NCBI GenBank assembly: GCA_007571225.1
Contig: RKRU01000107.1
Coordinates: forward strand, 1-8,469
Length of the DNA stretch: 8,469 nucleotides
Direction of reading: 5' to 3'
Source of the DNA: Nitrosopumilaceae archaeon
GTDB taxonomy: Archaea > Thermoproteota > Nitrososphaeria > Nitrososphaerales > Nitrosopumilaceae
Numbering within the stretch: position 1 is the first letter of the stretch; the number at the start of each line of letters is the position of its first letter. Positions 6,031 through 8,469 of this stretch are shown here, in pieces. A program made the translations under genes and the position numbers. The notes beneath the pieces were generated by a model. The model was given only the letters and a program-made list of their open reading frames with translations, was not told where the DNA came from and searched no databases.

Positions 6031-6058
6031 ACCTTAAGAATGTAGAACTAAATTAAGT
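6031..6058 (-). promoter_or_regulatory. Promoter and palindrome ahead of the coiled-coil ORF
   Basis: Forward bases 6031-6038 (CTTAAGAA on the + strand) form a TATA-like box about 25 bp before ATG 6011. Directly upstream, GAACT (6043-6047) and AGTTC (6054-6058) form an inverted repeat around an AT core, in a place where an operator or activator site could sit. Inference from position only. Confidence 0.35.
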
Positions 6059-6198
6059 TCAACATTTTAGCTAAATTTTTTATGTACAAGCATCAAATTT
6101 TCTGGAGGCGCGCGATTTGTATGGCATGCAGTCTGGGTACGGCCCTGTGAACCGCACGGATTCACCACACCGTCCAATCAGGCCATGCCAGTACGGCC

Positions 6199-6237
6199 GC
6201 ATTCATTTTTGAAAAAACAGCCAATATACATAATGCC
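6199..6237 (-). repeat. Right terminal inverted repeat of the IS
   Basis: Partner of 4851-4889. It contains a TATA-like CAATATACAT whose spacing (about 27 bp) to the ATG at 6253 could supply a promoter to the neighbouring DCC-family gene. Confidence 0.82.
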
Positions 6238-6295
6238 TATTATGGACATCATATGATATGCCTAGTCCGCGTCACGTCCTGCAGCAAGGGCAAAA

Positions 6296-6303
6296 CATTA
6301 ATA
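6296..6303 (+). promoter_or_regulatory. TATA-like box for the DCC-family gene
   Basis: CATTAATA, in an AT-rich island, is centred 26 bp before GTG 6325. This supports the shorter start of the DCC-family protein and a leaderless transcript. Confidence 0.4.
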
Positions 6304-6324
6304 CAATATATTCATAATAACTAT

Positions 6325-6720
6325 GTGGAATCCTCTCATCTTCCAGTTGTGCTGTACGATGATCGGTGCAGTCTGTGTACCTCGTTTGCACGGTGTGTAA
6401 ATTTTTTTGCCAAGGGTACTGTGCGCTTGGTTGGACACTATTCAGAGCAGGGTACTGATCTGCGCGGTTCCATCTTGGACCATGACGCGCTAGAGATGTT
6501 CTGGTTTGTAGATGAGAATACTGCATTTGGTGGAAGAGCGGCGCTTTTGCCACTGATTAAGAGGATATTGTCAAACATAGGCAGGAGGAGTGCACAGGCG
6601 CCATCATCGCAGCCTGTTACAGAATGCCATAATTCTGACTGCAGCACGGTAAAGTACGTGTTTATACGGTCTGCAAGTCTGTTAAGGAGTAGCAGGACAA
6701 TCCAGTATGCAAAAGGCTAG
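6325..6720 (+). CDS. DCC-family (DUF393) thiol-disulfide oxidoreductase-like protein
   Basis: 131 residues from GTG 6325. The diagnostic motif VVLYDDRCSLCTSF (8-21) holds a thioredoxin-like CxxC, Cys15 and Cys18, right after the first beta strand, as in the DCC1-like family (DxxCxxC). Later landmarks are VRLVGHYSEQG (about 33-43) and FWFVDENTAFGGRAALLPLI, a typical display of this family. Members are thought to be redox-active, but substrates are unknown. Two extra cysteines near the C-terminus (CHNSDC) are unusual. An in-frame ATG at 6253 would add 24 residues of poor character (MICLVRVTSCSKGK...). I prefer 6325 because the family motif normally lies close to the N-terminus and a TATA-like box precedes it. 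The IS ends 14 bp before the ATG at 6253, so the upstream region of this gene has been replaced by IS sequence. Confidence 0.8.
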   Translation: MESSHLPVVLYDDRCSLCTSFARCVNFFAKGTVRLVGHYSEQGTDLRGSILDHDALEMFWFVDENTAFGGRAALLPLIKRILSNIGRRSAQAPSSQPVTECHNSDCSTVKYVFIRSASLLRSSRTIQYAKG

Positions 6721-6738
6721 GCCGGACAAACATTTCAC

Positions 6739-6815
6739 GAATGACTTTACCTGTCCTGCATGGTGCAGAAGATGACTGTAACAAGGGACTTTTGGCCGTG
6801 TAAAATAAGTTCGCT
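6739..6815. mobile_element. Truncated MITE copy 4
   Basis: GAATGACTTTACCTGTCCTGC matches the end of copy 3 with two substitutions, and homology continues through ATGACTGTAACAAGGGACTTTTGG before fading near 6815. No opposite end or target duplication is found. It is in the orientation of copy 3 and starts 19 bp after the DCC-family stop codon. Confidence 0.62.
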
Positions 6816-7151
6816 ATTATATTGAATTTTGTGGGTGAATATTTTCTCTACAAATTACATATTCCAATAGGCCTCTGAGATGATAATGTCTTTGATGTGA
6901 GACTGTTGAAGCAGTGATAAAGACTCCTAAGTTCTAGGGTGTGCAGTGAAGTGTAAACCTCTGTAAATGCATACATTTAGCGTGTTTTCTGTCGAATGGT
7001 GCAATCCGAGCTGTTGCTTGGTACACTTCGCATGCTGATAGGTGATTACAGCTTCTGATCCGATACAAAAAGGAGAAAAAAGGTAACCTCGTGACTATGA
7101 AGTTCGTGTAATGATCGAAAATTAATTAGATCTAGATCCTGATATTATGGT
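6816..7151. other. AT-rich stretch with no supported gene
   Basis: Only very short frames on either strand. No tRNA-like T-arm, no repeat unit shared with the rest of the window and no recognisable transposon end. It may contain the decayed remainder of MITE copy 4. Confidence 0.5.
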
Positions 7152-7587
7152 ATGATTCTAGAACTGGGCTCTATTCGCATAAATCATAACGATCAAGATG
7201 TGGACCACCTGCGTGAATTTTTTAATTCCAAGGTTGACAACATGACTCAGGCGATCGACTGACTTTGTGTGGAGTATGATGGGATCAGGGAAGAAGATAT
7301 AGATCTTAGGGCAGAGAACGGACGGCTCAGAGAAGAAAACGGACGGCTCAGAGAACAGCTCGAGCTCCCCCAAAAACACTCACTGGGAAAGAAGAACAAG
7401 AGATCGTACAACAGCAGAGAAAATGGGGATCACCCAGACACCTCAGAAGGGAAGAAGATTGTGACAGGAAAACTGCACATGACAAGGATGCACAAAGACC
7501 GGCAGTCGTAAAAGAGAGACTGCACGCATAGAATACTGTCTCACATGCGGGAACAGGTTCCAGACTGATGTACATACTATCCGATGA
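7152..7587 (+). pseudogene. Decayed transposase N-terminal region, IS66-like
   Basis: From ATG 7152 the frame reads MILELGSIRINHNDQDVDHL to an in-frame TGA at 7260-7262, then continues in the same frame to a TAA at 7508-7510. The middle part has a leucine-zipper-like run with an internal 7-residue duplication (RLREENG-RLREQLE), then LPQKHSLGKKNKRS. After a +1 shift near 7500 the frame continues SRKRETARIEYCLTCGNRF to a TGA at 7585-7587. A coiled coil followed by a lysine-rich stretch and a YCxxCG knuckle is the order seen at the N-terminus of IS66-type transposases. The catalytic domain is missing. At least one nonsense and one frameshift change make it non-functional. The family is a tentative assignment. 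Confidence 0.5.
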
Positions 7588-7785
7588 AGGTACGTAGTGC
7601 TCTCCATTGGCTTTGGTATATTTTTTGCTATATTACAACTGGAAAATATGCGATTACCCATGCGAATTACTACGAGCGGGGGACTACAGTCGCGTTTCGT
7701 ATTTTATTAATTATTCTATGGATTTTAATTGTTTGTTATTATTATTTTAGGTAAAATTTATTAACTACACTACTTGAATGTATGT

Positions 7786-7950
7786 ATGAGCTCCACTTGT
7801 AATGCAATGGCTCCGGTTATCATCTTTGCAGTGCATAGAACTGGCATGTTTGTTAGACAAGATGTGACAGATGAGCGGGTTTTGGCGCTTTCGCCATTCT
7901 ATCCAGTGAGAACATTCATCTCTGATATGGGGAGGGGGGTGCTGAGGTAA
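7786..7950 (+). CDS. Possible small leaderless ORF, 54 aa, unknown
   Basis: ATG 7786 opens MSSTCNAMAPVIIFAVHRTG and the frame closes at TAA 7948-7950. It has a hydrophobic stretch PVIIFAV followed by a mixed, globular-looking remainder (RQDVTDERVLALSPF). TTTATTA at 7757-7763 lies 26 bp upstream, the leaderless spacing. No family recognised. It converges with the Cys-rich gene to its right. It could be fortuitous given its length. Confidence 0.35.
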   Translation: MSSTCNAMAPVIIFAVHRTGMFVRQDVTDERVLALSPFYPVRTFISDMGRGVLR

Positions 7951-7977
7951 GGCGGGCCGGTTCTGCCCGGATGGTTG

Positions 7978-7995
7978 AAAATAATAATAAAAAAA
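7978..7995 (-). terminator. U-rich terminator of the Cys-rich mini-gene
   Basis: On the reverse strand, 14 nt after the stop codon, the sequence is CTTTTTTTATTATTATTTTC. Poly-U tracts without a needed hairpin are the usual archaeal termination signal. A short GC stem, CGGGC (7953-7957) with GCCCG (7965-7969), lies just beyond. Confidence 0.55.
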
Positions 7996-8009
7996 GTGGT
8001 AGATGAAGT

Positions 8010-8144
8010 TTAGTGTACTGTTGACTTACAGGGATTGCCGCTACAATCACAACTTGCGTCACAGTAACACTCGCTTTGCATCTGACAGTCGCATTCAGTG
8101 TTGTTCTCTGCTTGTGCGGCACAGCCGCATGCTGCATCTGACAT
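8010..8144 (-). CDS. Cys-rich 44-aa protein, metallothionein-like
   Basis: ATG 8144 encodes 44 residues, starting MSDAACGCAAQAENN and ending GNPCKSTVH. Nine cysteines (positions 6, 8, 18, 20, 26, 28, 32, 34, 39) make four CxC pairs: CGC, CDC, CYC and CDC. There are no aromatic residues except one Tyr, and Asp, Glu, Ser and Asn are abundant. This is the composition of metallothioneins, which bind Zn, Cu or Cd through thiolate clusters; no named family is recognised, so metal binding is inference. Support for a real gene: a TATA-like CTTTTAAAA centred 27 bp upstream (leaderless start), a U-rich terminator 14 nt after the stop, and regular Cys spacing that random sequence would not give. It is too short for most gene callers. 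Confidence 0.72.
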   Translation of the reverse strand: MSDAACGCAAQAENNTECDCQMQSECYCDASCDCSGNPCKSTVH

Positions 8145-8166
8145 GTACTACGGAGAACAATATGTG

Positions 8167-8175
8167 TTTTAAAAG
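8167..8175 (-). promoter_or_regulatory. TATA-like box of the Cys-rich mini-gene
   Basis: CTTTTAAAA on the reverse strand, centred 27 bp before ATG 8144. A second candidate, CTATAAAC, lies about 12 bp further upstream and would give a short leader. No operator-like palindrome for a metal sensor is obvious. Confidence 0.5.
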
Positions 8176-8405
8176 TTTAGTTTATAGTTGTGGATAGGAG
8201 GCAGGGCATGCATTATCTGGAATTAAAATATGTTCAATTATCTGCCTGTGGGCTGATATTATGGGGGTTGACGGATTGTTCGCTTGGCTTTGCCGGCTGG
8301 TTTTTGTTGCAGTCTGGACCGGTCTTTAGATTCGGCCAAATTTGGCATAAAGAACGAGCGGCCGGTTCATGGTCATGTCTTTACTTGTAACCGTTTGGTT
8401 CGTTT

Positions 8406-8469
8406 ATGTCAAAACACCTAATCCGTGCCCGGATTCAACAGGTCGTTTACCCAGGACCCGGAAGTTTAC
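8406..8469 (+). CDS. Possible start of a gene cut by the right edge
   Basis: ATG 8406 starts MSKHLIRARIQQVVYPGPGS, still open at the window end. An in-frame TAA lies just upstream, so this is the only possible start. TCTTTACTT at 8378-8386 gives a 24-bp spacing to the ATG. Codons look ordinary. With 21 residues no family can be assigned. The stretch 8176-8405 before it shows no other supported gene. Confidence 0.35.
   Translation, partial: MSKHLIRARIQQVVYPGPGSL

Larger units (their letters stand above)
4851..6237 (-). mobile_element. IS-like element with 39-bp terminal inverted repeats, broken by a nested MITE
   Basis: The left end 4851-4889 (GACATTATGTATAC...) and the reverse complement of 6199-6237 (GGCATTATGTATAT...) match at 32 of 39 positions and share a central TGTTTTTTCAAAAA. 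Both ends abut a TA dinucleotide (4849-4850 and 6238-6239), compatible with a 2-bp target duplication. Inside the right end, 6147-6170 resembles 4894-4920 in inverted orientation (GTGTGG, then AATCC- and CGG-containing motifs), possibly subterminal transposase sites. Contents on the reverse strand: an intact 108-aa coiled-coil ORF and the C-terminal part of an IS5-type DDE transposase. Length is 1387 bp, or 1239 bp without the MITE and one copy of its duplication. The element cannot move on its own. I do not recognise a named IS. Confidence 0.82.

Noticed and set aside
6121..6198. Repeated GTACGGCC and a GTGAA/TTCAC stem considered as an RNA gene
   Set aside because: The arms are short and the region is better explained as subterminal sequence of the IS.
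8190..8390. 66-codon forward frame starting with GTG
   Set aside because: Trp-, Gly- and Leu-rich with no family motif, no promoter at a suitable distance, and it overlaps the upstream region of the Cys-rich gene.
8404..8469. Reverse frame of 21 codons ending at the TAA at 8404
   Set aside because: Too short to recognise as a gene tail; the overlapping forward ATG with a TATA-like box is better supported, though not certain.

Overview
The window comes from an archaeon, most likely an ammonia-oxidising thaumarchaeon (Nitrososphaerota). The markers are a TFB (archaeal TFIIB) gene, an aIF1/SUI1 gene, a gene of the Sjogren's-syndrome/scleroderma autoantigen (p27) zinc-ribbon family, and starts placed about 25-27 bp after TATA-like boxes with no Shine-Dalgarno sequence (leaderless style). 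Genus cannot be fixed. Base composition is intermediate and coding density is low for this group, which with the many repeats marks the right half as accessory DNA.

Layout. 3-464 (-): 5' part of a LOG/TIGR00725-type nucleotide-binding gene, cut by the left edge. 465-1525: about 1 kb without a confident gene, holding a cluster of 20-22 nt repeats (618-817) and one doubtful small ORF (1209-1445). 1541-2449 (+): TFB. 2453-3747 (-): a two-gene unit, aIF1 then a CPBP intramembrane protease, convergent with TFB with only 3 bp between the stop codons. 3801-4093: two head-to-tail miniature transposons directly upstream of the aIF1 promoter, then a 14-nt tandem repeat. 4325-4795 (+): p27-family zinc-ribbon protein. 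4851-6237: a complete insertion-sequence-like element with 39-bp terminal inverted repeats; it holds an intact coiled-coil ORF, the broken C-terminal part of an IS5-type DDE transposase, and a 69-nt hairpin. 6325-6720 (+): DCC-family (DUF393) thiol-disulfide protein. 6739-6815: a truncated fourth miniature-element copy. 7152-7587 (+): decayed IS66-like transposase leader. 7786-7950 (+): possible small gene. 8010-8144 (-): an unlabelled 44-residue protein with nine cysteines in CxC pairs, metallothionein-like. 8406-end (+): possible start of another gene.

How it fits together. The left half is ordinary information-processing and housekeeping DNA. The right half has been worked over by mobile DNA: an approximately 140-bp MITE family (ends GTATGACTTCACCTGTCC, 8-bp target duplications) has inserted into the transposase gene of an older IS, so insertion order can be read directly. 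Removing the MITE and one copy of its 8-bp duplication restores the transposase reading frame exactly. The strongest candidates for something undescribed are the CxC mini-protein, the nested IS with its coiled-coil passenger, and the subterminal hairpin with two mutually exclusive pairings.
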